Positions 49,968 to 58,949 of a DNA stretch of 64,000 nt are shown piece by piece (position 1 is the first letter of the stretch; each line of letters begins with the position of its first letter). This DNA comes from Bacteroidaceae bacterium. GTDB lineage: Bacteria > Bacteroidota > Bacteroidia > Bacteroidales > Bacteroidaceae. The translations under genes and the position numbers were made by a program. Below the pieces are notes generated by a model. The model saw nothing but the letters and a program-made list of their open reading frames with translations, did no database searches and had not been told where the DNA came from. Where the stretch lies: the NCBI GenBank assembly GCA_017622495.1, contig JAGAQY010000032.1, forward strand, positions 1-64,000, written 5' to 3'.

Positions 49968-51812
49968 ATGACGGAAACGCGCGATCCTCAGGCCGATGCT
50001 ATACAGCAAGAGCCGGTAGTAGAAGGGAACGCTTCGCCCCAAAGCGAAGCAACAGAAGCACAAGTTGCCAATGACATACAAGCATCTTCTGATGCAGAAG
50101 AGGTGCCACAAGATAAAGCCGAGGCACCACAGACATGCGAGGATATCATCGCAAGAATAAAAGTCCTTGCCGAAGACCCCTTGAATGCCCCCAAAGAGGA
50201 GCTTGACCAACTGAAACAAGCATTCTATAAGATACACCGTGCAACGGTAGAGGCTGCACGAGAAGCACACATCACAGCTGGCGGTGCACCCGAGGACTTC
50301 AAGGTAGACACCACTCAGGAAGAGGCCTATAAAGCAGCCATGAGCGTGATCAAAGAGAAACGCGCTGAGCAGCTACGAGAAGAGGAACGCATACGCGAAG
50401 AGAATGCCCTACGCAAAGAGGCTATACTTGACCGCATACAGGCGATGGTTGACAATGCCGACAAGGAGCAAGCATCGTACAACGACTTCAAGGCCCTGCA
50501 ACAAGAATGGAAAGAGGTGGGCGAAGTGTCTGCAACCAAGCAAACAGAACTGTGGAAACGCTACCAGTTGCTGACCGAGCGATTCTACGACATTCTGAAA
50601 CTCAATATCGAGTTCAGGGAGTACGACTTCAAGAAGAACCTCGATGCCAAGAATCGTCTGTGCGAGGCTGCCGAACGACTATCCGAAGAGGAGGACGTAA
50701 TTTCAGCTTTCCATCAATTGCAGAAGTTGCATCAGGAATTCAGAGAGACTGGTCCCGTAGCCAAGGAACTGCGCGAAGACATCTGGAACCGCTTTAAGGC
50801 AGCATCGACCATTGTAAACAAACGCCACCAGCAACATTTCGAGGAATTGAAGCAGAAGGAACAGGACAACCTGGAAAAGAAAACAGCTATCTGCGAAGCT
50901 GTAGAGGCGATAGAACTCGACAAACTGACAGGGTATGCTCACTGGAACGAAAAGACACAAGAGGTGATTGCACTGCAGGAGGAATGGAAGACTATCGGGT
51001 TTGCACCACAAAAGATGAATACCAAGATATTCGAGCGTTTCCGCGCTGCATGCGACAATTTCTTCAATCATAAGGCCGAATTCTTCAAAGAGATGAGAGA
51101 TGGCCTGTCGGTAAACCTGGAGAAGAAGATCAGCTTGTGCGAACAGGCCGAGGCACTACAAGACAGTACCGACTGGAAGGCTACTGCCGATAAGCTGGCT
51201 GCGCTACAGCGCGAATGGAAGACCATAGGCCCTGTTGCAAAGAAGCAGTCAGACGCTGTATGGAGACGCTTCATCACTGCATGCGACGCTTTCTACGAGA
51301 AACGCAAAGAGGCTGGTGCCTCGCAGCGCTCGGTAGAGCATGAGAACCTTGCTAAAAAGAAAGAGGTTATAGCAGCCCTCTCGGCCATAAATCCCGAGAA
51401 CATCACCGAAACAGATACAGCCAAGATGCATGAGCTCATCCGTGAGTGGAACAGCATAGGGCATGTACCCTTCCGCGACAAGGACAAGATATACAAGCAA
51501 TACAAGGCGCTTATAGATGGCCTCTTTGATGCTCTACACAAAAACGAGGCTACCAGAAAGGTGGCACGATTCAAAGATTCCATAAAGGAAGGCATGAACG
51601 TAAACAGAGAGCGTGAGAGACTGCTCAGAGCATACGATAACATGTGCAATGAGATAAAAACTTACGAGAACAATCTGGGATTCCTTACATCATCAAGCAA
51701 GAGCGGTAATAACCTCGTGGCAGAGATGCAACGAAAGATGGAAAAGCTGAAAGCGGATGCCGAAGTAATCCTCAAGAAAATAAAGGCATTGGAGGAGGAA
51801 GATAAGGAATAA
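49968..51812 (+). CDS. DUF349 coiled-coil protein
   Basis: A 614-residue, very charged cytoplasmic protein. After an acidic, Gln-rich N-terminus (about 1-50) come repeated units of about 70 residues of DUF349, each with a W-x-x-[IV]-G core: LQQEWKEVGEVSATKQTELW, LHQEFRETGPVAKELREDIW, LQEEWKTIGFAPQKMNTKIF, LQREWKTIGPVAKKQSDAVW and IREWNSIGHVPFRDKDKIYK. A C-terminal coiled coil follows (LVAEMQRKMEKLKADAEVIL). The family is widespread in Bacteroidetes and of unknown function; in actinobacteria a DUF349 protein has been linked to cell growth. It is transcribed alone, convergent with the Lrp gene. Confidence 0.9.
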   Translation: MTETRDPQADAIQQEPVVEGNASPQSEATEAQVANDIQASSDAEEVPQDKAEAPQTCEDIIARIKVLAEDPLNAPKEELDQLKQAFYKIHRATVEAAREAHITAGGAPEDFKVDTTQEEAYKAAMSVIKEKRAEQLREEERIREENALRKEAILDRIQAMVDNADKEQASYNDFKALQQEWKEVGEVSATKQTELWKRYQLLTERFYDILKLNIEFREYDFKKNLDAKNRLCEAAERLSEEEDVISAFHQLQKLHQEFRETGPVAKELREDIWNRFKAASTIVNKRHQQHFEELKQKEQDNLEKKTAICEAVEAIELDKLTGYAHWNEKTQEVIALQEEWKTIGFAPQKMNTKIFERFRAACDNFFNHKAEFFKEMRDGLSVNLEKKISLCEQAEALQDSTDWKATADKLAALQREWKTIGPVAKKQSDAVWRRFITACDAFYEKRKEAGASQRSVEHENLAKKKEVIAALSAINPENITETDTAKMHELIREWNSIGHVPFRDKDKIYKQYKALIDGLFDALHKNEATRKVARFKDSIKEGMNVNRERERLLRAYDNMCNEIKTYENNLGFLTSSSKSGNNLVAEMQRKMEKLKADAEVILKKIKALEEEDKE

Positions 51813-51841
51813 CTCCATCAAGCAGTATAGCGCACAAAAAG

Positions 51842-51876
51842 ACAGCGGCGACACACAAGCAGTGTGTCGCCGCTGT
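51842..51876. terminator. Bidirectional hairpin DUF349/Lrp
   Basis: ACAGCGGCGACACAC and GTGTGTCGCCGCTGT form a perfect 15-bp stem with loop AAGCA between the convergent genes. Confidence 0.85.
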
Positions 51877-51889
51877 TATAATAGATACA

Positions 51890-52357
51890 TCAATCTGCAT
51901 CAGGAATGGGCATCTGCCTTCTGAACACCTCGTTGAACGAGATAAGTGTTTCAGTACGCGCCAAGCCAAGAGGCAATAGCTTGTCGTGAATCACATCTTT
52001 CAGTTCGGCATTTCCCTTTACATACATCTTGATAAACAGGTCATATTTACCTGTAGTGTAATGACATTCTACAACTTCCGGAATCTGCTCCAGCGCCTCG
52101 ACTACCCGATCAAACTCAGAGGGTTCCTTCAAATAGAGACCCACATAAGCACATGTCTCAAGACCTATCTTGGTAGGATTGAGCTTAAATTCAGAGCCAC
52201 TGAGCACGCCTAAACTCATCATTTTCTGTATACGCTGATGAATGGCGGCTCCAGAAACATTGCACTCACGAGCGACCTCCAAGTACGGGATACGAGCATT
52301 GTTTGCTACCATCCTAAGTATCTGGATATCCAAAGCATCTAATTGATAATGTCCCAT
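51890..52357 (-). CDS. Lrp/AsnC family regulator
   Basis: A 155-residue transcription factor. The N-terminal helix-turn-helix is clear (LDALDIQILRMVANNARIPY, VARECNVSGAAIHQRIQKM; about 6-55), and the C-terminal RAM domain (about 68-145) includes TCAYVGLYLKEPSEFDRVVE, IPEVVECHYTTGKYDLFIKM and a Gly-poor ligand loop. Family members sense amino acids and oligomerise. It is a stand-alone gene, next to but not in the same unit as the ExbB/ExbD operon, whose terminator lies just upstream of its start. Confidence 0.93.
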   Translation of the reverse strand: MGHYQLDALDIQILRMVANNARIPYLEVARECNVSGAAIHQRIQKMMSLGVLSGSEFKLNPTKIGLETCAYVGLYLKEPSEFDRVVEALEQIPEVVECHYTTGKYDLFIKMYVKGNAELKDVIHDKLLPLGLARTETLISFNEVFRRQMPIPDAD

Positions 52358-52378
52358 AACAAATTGTCTGCATTAAAA

Positions 52379-52402
52379 AAAGCGGGTAGAAACACCCGCT
52401 TC
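52379..52402 (-). terminator. Terminator of the exbB-exbD operon
   Basis: AGCGGGT (52381-52387) pairs with ACCCGCT (52394-52400), with seven T following on the minus strand. It ends the operon 24 bases beyond the stop at 52424. Confidence 0.85.
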
Positions 52403-52423
52403 TTTTTATAGTGTTACGTAAAA

Positions 52424-52888
52424 TTACTGACGCTTTCCGCCTGAGTAAACGATATTCAACGCCCAAGCCTCACGCAATGCCATCTTCACATCGGTCACGA
52501 CACCCATCTGGGTCTCTTCATCGATCTTCATTGACACTCGCATGAAAGGTTTGTCACGCTCAGCCATTGACTCACGCTCCTGATAGACGTATTCACCGAT
52601 AGCATCTACCTCAGCAAAGTCGTCATTGAGCTGAATACGAGTACCTGTACCCATCTTTGAGCGGAACTCCTTCGTAGGCTTACCTATGTATACATACGAA
52701 ACCAACGATTTCTTCTCGAGCTTCTCGATTTCAGTACCTTTAGGAGTAGTGAACTCCACTCTCAAAGTCACCTCACGCATAGAGGTTACCATCATGAAGA
52801 AGAACAGGATACTGAAGATCAAGTCAGGGAGTGACGAGGTATTCAGTTCAGGAACTTCCTTGCTACCATTCTTATTAAATTTTCCCAT
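52424..52888 (-). CDS. ExbD/TolR family protein, second copy
   Basis: A 154-residue bitopic membrane protein of the energy-transducing complex. The N-terminal helix (about 19-38, LPDLIFSILFFFMMVTSM) contains the family's essential acidic residue (Asp 22 in SLPDLIF). A periplasmic beta-alpha domain follows (LVSYVYIGKPTKEFRSKMGT, DKPFMRVSMKIDEETQMGVV, TDVKMALREAWALNIVYSGG). It is 2 bases after the first ExbD gene. Two different ExbD proteins with one ExbB are normal in Bacteroidetes, where many SusC transporters need energy from the proton gradient. Confidence 0.9.
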   Translation of the reverse strand: MGKFNKNGSKEVPELNTSSLPDLIFSILFFFMMVTSMREVTLRVEFTTPKGTEIEKLEKKSLVSYVYIGKPTKEFRSKMGTGTRIQLNDDFAEVDAIGEYVYQERESMAERDKPFMRVSMKIDEETQMGVVTDVKMALREAWALNIVYSGGKRQ

Positions 52889-52890
52889 GA

Positions 52891-53517
52891 TTAGTTTCCT
52901 CCATATTTTTTAGGTTCAGCCTCTGAAATCTTCAGCGGATACACACCTCTGATAGCCAGAGCCTCATCCGATTCCGGATCAAGATGTCTATAATGCTTTC
53001 CAAACTTGCTAAGAGCCAACTCGTCACGCAGTTCGTTGTATGCAGCCATCAGTTCGTTCTGAATCTGGAAATACACTTCATACTGTGTACTACGGTCAGT
53101 CTGCACTGAGATGATGTGGTTCTTAGTTACAGGATAAACGCCCAAAATGGGAAGAGGAGGATCAGCAGGGTGGAACTCCGGCATGTTGGGTTTATTCTCG
53201 GGATTTGAGATAAACTCCTTGGCAATCTCACGCAGTTCAGAAACCTGTACACCAGCCTTTGACACACGTGATGACTCATCACCATAGTAGTACATGATTT
53301 CGTTGTTCATATTTACCTGAACCACAAACACGTTTCTACCCTTCACCTTAACGTCATCTTCCAACTGATTGGGATCTGGTGGCGGCGGCAAACGACGTAC
53401 CAGACCGGTATCCGTATCCATTGATGTAGTAATCAAGAAGAAGATCAACAGGATGAACGAGATGTCGGCCAATGAGCTACCATTCAATCCAGGAACTTTT
53501 CTTTTCTTTCTTGCCAT
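52891..53517 (-). CDS. ExbD/TolR family protein, first copy
   Basis: A 208-residue ExbD-like protein. The transmembrane helix (about 13-33) includes the conserved Asp in GSSLADISFILLIFFLITTS (Asp 18). The periplasmic part is longer than in the neighbouring copy, with a Pro-rich linker (RRLPPPPDPNQLEDD) and the insertion NPENKPNMPEFHPADPPLP. The C-terminus ends in a short basic tail. It lies 26 bases after the 156-residue membrane protein gene. Confidence 0.9.
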   Translation of the reverse strand: MARKKRKVPGLNGSSLADISFILLIFFLITTSMDTDTGLVRRLPPPPDPNQLEDDVKVKGRNVFVVQVNMNNEIMYYYGDESSRVSKAGVQVSELREIAKEFISNPENKPNMPEFHPADPPLPILGVYPVTKNHIISVQTDRSTQYEVYFQIQNELMAAYNELRDELALSKFGKHYRHLDPESDEALAIRGVYPLKISEAEPKKYGGN

Positions 53518-53543
53518 AATTAAAATCTCCTATAAATTATGAC

Positions 53544-54014
53544 TTACTTCTTGAAAATTCCTGTCAAGCTTGCTATCAATGCGATTGCAGTTACAACGAG
53601 CAATACATAAATTGTATAAATGATAGCATCTGTTGCTTGCAACCAGAAGGCATCTTCGTAAAGACCTGTACCAGTCAAGATAGGCGCCTTGCTGCCAATA
53701 AACCATGCGATTACCAGAACAGGGATGAACAACCACAAACCCACCTTAGCGGCAACCTTGCCCCATGCAGGCATGTTTGAATCAATCTTACCACCCTTTG
53801 CACCTACTGCACCTACGATTGTACATACAGCACAGATTGCTACCAGTGCGTACATCCAATACATGAGCAGATCAGTGAACTGCGGTGATTTATAGAAGCC
53901 ACTGGGGAGTGACTCCATATTTCCGAATCCAACGCAGAAGAACAATACCAATACCACTGCAGAGAGTGCTATCAGCACGTAATATACGATGGACGCTATT
54001 TTACTCGCTTTCAT
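53544..54014 (-). CDS. Small polytopic membrane protein, ExbB operon
   Basis: A 156-residue protein with four predicted helices: VYYVLIALSAVVLVLFFCVG (about 10-29), LMYWMYALVAICAVCTIVGA (about 49-68), LWLFIPVLVIAWFIGSKA (about 92-109) and ATDAIIYTIYVLLVVTAIAL (about 128-147). I do not recognise a named family, but the position between ExbB and ExbD genes is recurrent in Bacteroides. A helper or structural subunit of the proton-driven complex is inferred. Gaps are 28 bases on the ExbB side and 26 on the ExbD side. Confidence 0.75.
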   Translation of the reverse strand: MKASKIASIVYYVLIALSAVVLVLFFCVGFGNMESLPSGFYKSPQFTDLLMYWMYALVAICAVCTIVGAVGAKGGKIDSNMPAWGKVAAKVGLWLFIPVLVIAWFIGSKAPILTGTGLYEDAFWLQATDAIIYTIYVLLVVTAIALIASLTGIFKK

Positions 54015-54042
54015 TGTTATTTACAGTTAACGTGTTTGTTTA

Positions 54043-54864
54043 TTACTTCTTCAAGTTGTACTTCATGATCAAATCCAAGAGAGTGATAGAAGAGTCTTCC
54101 ATATCAGTGGTAAGAGCCTCAATCTTAGAAAGGATGAAGTTGTAGAAAATCTGAAGAACAAGAGCAACGATAATACCGAAGATAGTGGTAATCAAGGCCA
54201 CCTTCATACCACCGGCAACAACGGTCGGGCTAATATCACCAGCCTTCTGGATATCGTCGAACGCCATAACCATACCGATCACAGTACCCAAGAATCCGAG
54301 TGAAGGAGCCATAGCGATGAAGAGAGTTACCCAAGAGCAATTCTTCTCAAGAGCAGCAGACTGAACGCCACCGTAAGAAACTACTGAACGCTCAACTACA
54401 TCGATACCCTCATCGATACGCAACAGACCCTGGTAGCAGATAGAAGCTACAGGACCGCGAGTGTTGCGGCAGATATCCTTAGCACCTTCTACATCACCCT
54501 TAGCCAAAGCAGCCTCGATAGCAGCCATGAGCTTCTTGGTGTTAACCTCAGCAAGGCTCAGGTAGATGATACGCTCGATACAGAAAGCCAAACCAAGAAC
54601 CAATGCGATAGCAACCAATGACATGAAGCTTGCATCACCCTCAATGAACTTTGTCTTAAGAGCCTTGTGCATACCAACAACCTCTTCCTCCTCAACGGGA
54701 GCAACTTCCTCAGCGGGAGCGGTTTCTTCTACAGCAGCAGAATCAACTGCAGCTGAATCAACTGTTTCTGTTTGTGCAGCTACTTCGTCCTGAGCAACTA
54801 CTGTCTGTGTCAATCCAAATGAAAGGATTCCGAACATTGCAAATACTGCAAAAAACTTTTTCAT
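54043..54864 (-). CDS. exbB: MotA/TolQ/ExbB proton channel
   Basis: A 273-residue inner-membrane protein. The N-terminus has a signal-like helix (KFFAVFAMFGILSFGLTQTV) followed by an Ala/Glu/Val-rich stretch (VDSAAVDSAAVEETAPAEEV), an extension typical of Bacteroidetes ExbB proteins. Three helices follow (about 80-100, about 170-195 and 215-240), including MAPSLGFLGTVIGMVMAFDD and VAGGMKVALITTIFGIIVAL, which line the proton path. With the ExbD proteins it should drive TonB. It is the first gene of the operon. Confidence 0.93.
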   Translation of the reverse strand: MKKFFAVFAMFGILSFGLTQTVVAQDEVAAQTETVDSAAVDSAAVEETAPAEEVAPVEEEEVVGMHKALKTKFIEGDASFMSLVAIALVLGLAFCIERIIYLSLAEVNTKKLMAAIEAALAKGDVEGAKDICRNTRGPVASICYQGLLRIDEGIDVVERSVVSYGGVQSAALEKNCSWVTLFIAMAPSLGFLGTVIGMVMAFDDIQKAGDISPTVVAGGMKVALITTIFGIIVALVLQIFYNFILSKIEALTTDMEDSSITLLDLIMKYNLKK

Positions 54865-54923
54865 TGTGTTTTACTTTTAATTAATACTATTATTTAAATT
54901 ATTACTAAAATTCTCTCTTTGTG

Positions 54924-55011
54924 CGGAAAGAAGGGGATTCGAACCCCTGATACGCTTTTGACGTATACACGCTTTCCAGGCGTGCCTCTTCAACCACTCG
55001 AGCACCTTTCC
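54924..55011 (-). tRNA. tRNA-Ser (anticodon GGA)
   Basis: An 88-base tRNA on the minus strand: 5' acceptor GGAAAGG (55005-55011), D-loop, anticodon loop CTGGAAA (anticodon GGA), a long variable arm typical of tRNA-Ser, T-arm AGGGGTTCGAATCCCCT, 3' acceptor TCTTTCC with discriminator G. CCA is not encoded. It stands alone between exbB and sppA; I see no integrase or attachment repeat beside it. Confidence 0.95.
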
Positions 55012-55249
55012 AAATGCATCCTTTTGCGACACATTATAGGAAAACGAGCGCAAATTACGAATAATTTCTCTATTCCGCGCCATTTTCAGCTACAAAAGTA
55101 TTGTTTTTTTTCTTTGCAACCATAAAAAACACGATTAATCTTCAAAAAAAGTTATTTTTTGTGCTTTCAGAAAAACATTATCTAAACAAATTGCACTATC
55201 TCCTTGCAAAATATTCAAACTTATCGTAGGAGAATTCAAAGCAAAAACA

Positions 55250-55257
55250 TACCTTTG
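55250..55257 (+). promoter_or_regulatory. -7 element of the sppA operon
   Basis: TACCTTTG, 37 bases before the sppA ATG. No convincing -33 element. The gap 55012-55294 has no visible gene. Confidence 0.6.
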
Positions 55258-55294
55258 CGAAAACAAAGAACAGAATAATATACAAGACCTTTTT

Positions 55295-57070
55295 ATGAAA
55301 GACTTTCTGAAGTACACTTTAGCCACAATTGTTGGTTTGATGGCCTGCATGATTATCGTGACAATCATCAGCATCGTATCTATCGTAGGAATTGCTGCAT
55401 CTGCAGAAACCACTACATCGGTCAAAGAGAACAGCCTCTTCAAATTGGAACTAAAAGGCGAAGTTACCGAGCGCATGATAGACAACCCATTCGCCTCACT
55501 CATGTCGCAAGAGCAGACGGCACTTGGCCTGAATGACATTCTCTCAAGCATACAGAAGGCCGCAGAGAACGAATATATCAAAGGTATATACCTGGAGGCA
55601 GAGGGCATCATCGCCAGTCCCGCCACCACAGAAGAGATCCGCAATGCGCTCATACGCTTCAAGCAGACGGGCAAGTTTATCGTAGCATACGGCGACAACT
55701 ACACCGGGTCAGACTACTATATCTGCAGTGTGGCCGACAAGGTAATCCTCAACCCACAAGGCATGGTCGACTGGCATGGTACGGCCTCACAGACTATATA
55801 CTTCAAGGACCTGCTTGCCCAGTTAGGCGTTGAGATGGAGGTATTCAAGGTAGGCACATATAAATCGGCCGTTGAGCCTTATACATCAATGGAGATGAGC
55901 GACGAGAACCGCGAGCAGATTACGGCTTATATCACCTCTATATGGAACAATATGGTTGACGGAGTGTCGCTCTCACGCGGCCTAACTGCCGAGCAACTCA
56001 ATGAGTATGCCGACCGCTACATCGCATTCGAAGGGGCAGAGGCCAGCCTTGAGGCAGGACTTGTCGACACCTTATTATATATGGACGGCACCAGGGCTTA
56101 CCTGAAGGAGAAAATGGAGATCGAGGCCGACAAACGCCTCAACATATTGTCACTTGGTGAGGTTAAAAACATCCAGAAGAATGTACCTCTGGACAAGAGT
56201 GGCAACATCATCGCCATGTACTATGCTGAAGGCCAGATTGTGGATGCCCCATCAACAGGCATGGCAACGGATCCTGAGATTGTGGGCGAGAAGGTAGCCA
56301 TGGATCTCCGCAAGTTGCGCGATGACGAGGCCATAAAGGCCGTTATCTTGCGTGTAAACTCACCTGGCGGTAGTGCGTTTGCCTCTGAGCAGATATGGAA
56401 CGAGGTAGTAAAGCTCAAGGAGAAGAAGCCCGTTATCGTATCCATGGGCGACTATGCAGCCTCGGGCGGTTACTACATCTCCTGTGCAGCCGACACGATT
56501 ATTGCGCAGCCCAACACCCTTACAGGTTCTATCGGCATCTTCGGCATGTTCCCCAACCCTCACAAGCTCATCAACGACAAGCTTAAGCTGAACGTAGAGA
56601 CAGTGAAGACAAACAAGCATGCAGATTTCGGCAGCATGAACCGCCCCTTCAATGACGACGAGCGCGCTATCATGCAACGTTATATCAACCAAGGATATGC
56701 CACCTTCATTAAGCGCTGCGCCGATGGTCGCGGCATGAGCACTGCCGACATTGAAGCAATAGCACAAGGCCGTGTATGGACTGGCGAGATGGCCATGGAA
56801 ATTGGACTCGTAGACCTGCTCGGCGATATCGAACTGGCCAAAGAGATCGCTGCCGAGAAGGCGGGCATCGAGAATTATACGCTCATCAGCTACCCCAAGG
56901 AGCAGGGAGCATTTGATATGTTCTTGAATCAGGCGAAAGAGAGTTATATCGAAGCGCGTATCGGAAAGGTTGTAGGAGATTTCAAGCCCGAGTTGGACCT
57001 CATCTACAATCTTGAGAATATGAACCGCATTCAGGCCCGCCTGCCCTACCACATACACTTAATGAACTAA
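55295..57070 (+). CDS. sppA: Signal peptide peptidase SppA, long form
   Basis: A 591-residue membrane-anchored serine protease that removes leftover signal peptides. One N-terminal helix (about 5-30) precedes two SppA/S49 domains. The Lys of the Ser/Lys dyad lies in EVFKVGTYKSAVEPYTSMEM (near residue 190) and the Ser in SMGDYAASGGYYISCAADTI (near 389). The nearby RVNSPGGSAFASEQIW and LTGSIGIFGMFPNPHKL are also typical. Length matches the 67K type, as in E. coli. It begins a plus-strand run with lpxK, punA and thiL. Confidence 0.95.
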   Translation: MKDFLKYTLATIVGLMACMIIVTIISIVSIVGIAASAETTTSVKENSLFKLELKGEVTERMIDNPFASLMSQEQTALGLNDILSSIQKAAENEYIKGIYLEAEGIIASPATTEEIRNALIRFKQTGKFIVAYGDNYTGSDYYICSVADKVILNPQGMVDWHGTASQTIYFKDLLAQLGVEMEVFKVGTYKSAVEPYTSMEMSDENREQITAYITSIWNNMVDGVSLSRGLTAEQLNEYADRYIAFEGAEASLEAGLVDTLLYMDGTRAYLKEKMEIEADKRLNILSLGEVKNIQKNVPLDKSGNIIAMYYAEGQIVDAPSTGMATDPEIVGEKVAMDLRKLRDDEAIKAVILRVNSPGGSAFASEQIWNEVVKLKEKKPVIVSMGDYAASGGYYISCAADTIIAQPNTLTGSIGIFGMFPNPHKLINDKLKLNVETVKTNKHADFGSMNRPFNDDERAIMQRYINQGYATFIKRCADGRGMSTADIEAIAQGRVWTGEMAMEIGLVDLLGDIELAKEIAAEKAGIENYTLISYPKEQGAFDMFLNQAKESYIEARIGKVVGDFKPELDLIYNLENMNRIQARLPYHIHLMN

Positions 57071-57076
57071 GCCAAC

Positions 57077-58198
57077 ATGAGTGAGGGTCCCATCAGACGG
57101 CACTGGTCCCTAGCTCCCCTTACGCTATTATATAGGATAGTAACGGGAATTAGAAACAAACTCTTCGAATGGAAGATTCTTCCCTCCGAAGAGTTTGACA
57201 TACCCATTATCTCTGTAGGCAACCTTACGGTAGGCGGAACTGGAAAAACGCCACATACCGAATACCTCATCAAACTACTAAAAGACAAGCATAAGGTAGC
57301 TCTATTGAGCCGAGGCTACAAGCGCAAGACCAAAGGATTTCAGTTGGCCACAACCGACAGCACAGCCAAAGAGATTGGCGATGAGCCTTATCAAATAAAG
57401 AAGAAGTTCCCCGACATTCATGTAGCCGTTGACGCAGACCGCCGCCATGGCATACACCAGCTATGCGAGAGTACGGCGACAGAGAACACCGAGGTCATCC
57501 TGCTCGATGATGCATTCCAACACCGTTACGTAACGCCAGGCATCAACATCGTGCTGATGGATTACAACCGTCCCATATACGAAGACACACTGATGCCCAC
57601 CGGCATGTTGCGCGAGCCAGCATCGAGCCTGTACCGTGCCCATGTCATCATCACTACCAAATGTCCGAAAAACATCAAACCCATAGATTACCGTATCGTA
57701 GCCAAGAATCTGGAGTTGCGTCCATACCAACGGCTCTTCTTCACTGCATTCAGCTATGGCGACATGGTAGCATTCAATGACCCCACAAGGCATAGGGCCC
57801 TATCTTCCTTATCGAAGCAAACACATATCCTCCTGGTCACAGGGATAGCTACGGCTGCTCCTTTGGTAGAGAAACTGCGCGAATCCACCGACCAAATCAC
57901 ACACATGGAGTATGGCGACCACCACAACTTCTCACGTTCGGAGCTACAGCTTATAAGCAACACATTCGCAAAGATCGGCGCTACAGACAGGCTCATCATC
58001 ACTACAGAGAAAGATGCAGCCCGCCTGAGCACCTGCCAACTTGACGAGAGCATAGTAGACCACCTGTACATCCTTCCCATAGAGGTGGAGTTCCTCCAAG
58101 GCCAACAAGAATCATTCAATAATTATATCACCGACTATGTTAGCAAAAATTCAAGAAACCGCATCGTTCATCAAAGGGCAGATGCACACAAGTCCTGA
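57077..58198 (+). CDS. lpxK: Tetraacyldisaccharide 4'-kinase
   Basis: A 373-residue inner-membrane enzyme of lipid A synthesis that phosphorylates the 4'-position of the disaccharide. The P-loop is [20 protein letters not shown] (from about residue 45), followed by [15 protein letters not shown] and the metal-binding [20 protein letters not shown] (about 138-157). Bacteroidetes LpxK is a little longer than the E. coli protein, and the length here is normal. It starts 7 bases after sppA. The last 20 codons overlap punA in another frame. Confidence 0.95.
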   Translation: MSEGPIRRHWSLAPLTLLYRIVTGIRNKLFEWKILPSEEFDIPIISVGNLTVGGTGKTPHTEYLIKLLKDKHKVALLSRGYKRKTKGFQLATTDSTAKEIGDEPYQIKKKFPDIHVAVDADRRHGIHQLCESTATENTEVILLDDAFQHRYVTPGINIVLMDYNRPIYEDTLMPTGMLREPASSLYRAHVIITTKCPKNIKPIDYRIVAKNLELRPYQRLFFTAFSYGDMVAFNDPTRHRALSSLSKQTHILLVTGIATAAPLVEKLRESTDQITHMEYGDHHNFSRSELQLISNTFAKIGATDRLIITTEKDAARLSTCQLDESIVDHLYILPIEVEFLQGQQESFNNYITDYVSKNSRNRIVHQRADAHKS

Positions 58199-58949
58199 GA
58201 CAGCCATTATCCTCGGTACTGGCCTGGGTAGTCTTGTCAACGAGATAACTGAGAAGTACGAAATCAAATACGAAGACATCCCCAACTTCCCCGTCTCAAC
58301 AGTCGAGGGACATAGCGGGAAACTCATTTTCGGCAAGCTCGGCAACAAGGACATCATGGCCATGCAGGGCCGTTTCCATTACTACGAGGGCTATTCCATG
58401 AAGGAGGTAACCTTCCCCGTCAGAGTCATGCGCGAGTTGGGCATCAAGACCCTCTTCGTATCCAACGCTGCCGGCGGCATGAACCCTGATTTCGAGATTG
58501 GCGACCTCATGATCATCACCGACCACATCAACCACTTCCCCGAGCATCCCCTCCGTGGCAAGAATATTGATTACGGCCCACGCTTCCCGGATATGAGCGA
58601 GGCCTACAACCGCCAGCTCATCAATCAGGCCAAGGCCATAGCCGCAGAAAAGGATATCCGCGTTGTCGAGGGCGTATATGTTGGTGTCAGTGGTCCGACC
58701 TTCGAGACCCCAGCCGAATACAAGCTTTACCGTATCTTTGGAGGCGACGCCGTAGGCATGAGCACCGTCCCCGAAGTGATCGTAGCCAAGCATTGCGGCA
58801 TCCGCGTATTTGGTATGTCAGTAATCACCGACCTCGGTGTAGAAGGCAAGATTGTGGAGGTCACACACGAAGAGGTGCAGGCAGCTGCCGACAAGGCACA
58901 ACCCTTCATGACCGAGATAATGCGTGAACTTATCAATCGTGCAGACTAA
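58137..58949 (+). CDS. punA: Purine nucleoside phosphorylase
   Basis: A 270-residue PNP of the trimeric class. Motifs: [16 protein letters not shown] (about 18-33, phosphate binding), [14 protein letters not shown], the active-site [20 protein letters not shown], the purine-site [20 protein letters not shown] with [11 protein letters not shown], and [20 protein letters not shown]. It splits inosine or guanosine into base and ribose 1-phosphate. The start at ATG 58137 ([14 protein letters not shown]) fits family N-termini, so the 62-base overlap with lpxK seems real. Confidence 0.95.
   Translation: MLAKIQETASFIKGQMHTSPETAIILGTGLGSLVNEITEKYEIKYEDIPNFPVSTVEGHSGKLIFGKLGNKDIMAMQGRFHYYEGYSMKEVTFPVRVMRELGIKTLFVSNAAGGMNPDFEIGDLMIITDHINHFPEHPLRGKNIDYGPRFPDMSEAYNRQLINQAKAIAAEKDIRVVEGVYVGVSGPTFETPAEYKLYRIFGGDAVGMSTVPEVIVAKHCGIRVFGMSVITDLGVEGKIVEVTHEEVQAAADKAQPFMTEIMRELINRAD

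Noticed and set aside
54924-55011. tRNA-Ser as an integration site
   Set aside because: No integrase, no direct repeat of the tRNA 3' end and ordinary housekeeping genes on both sides.
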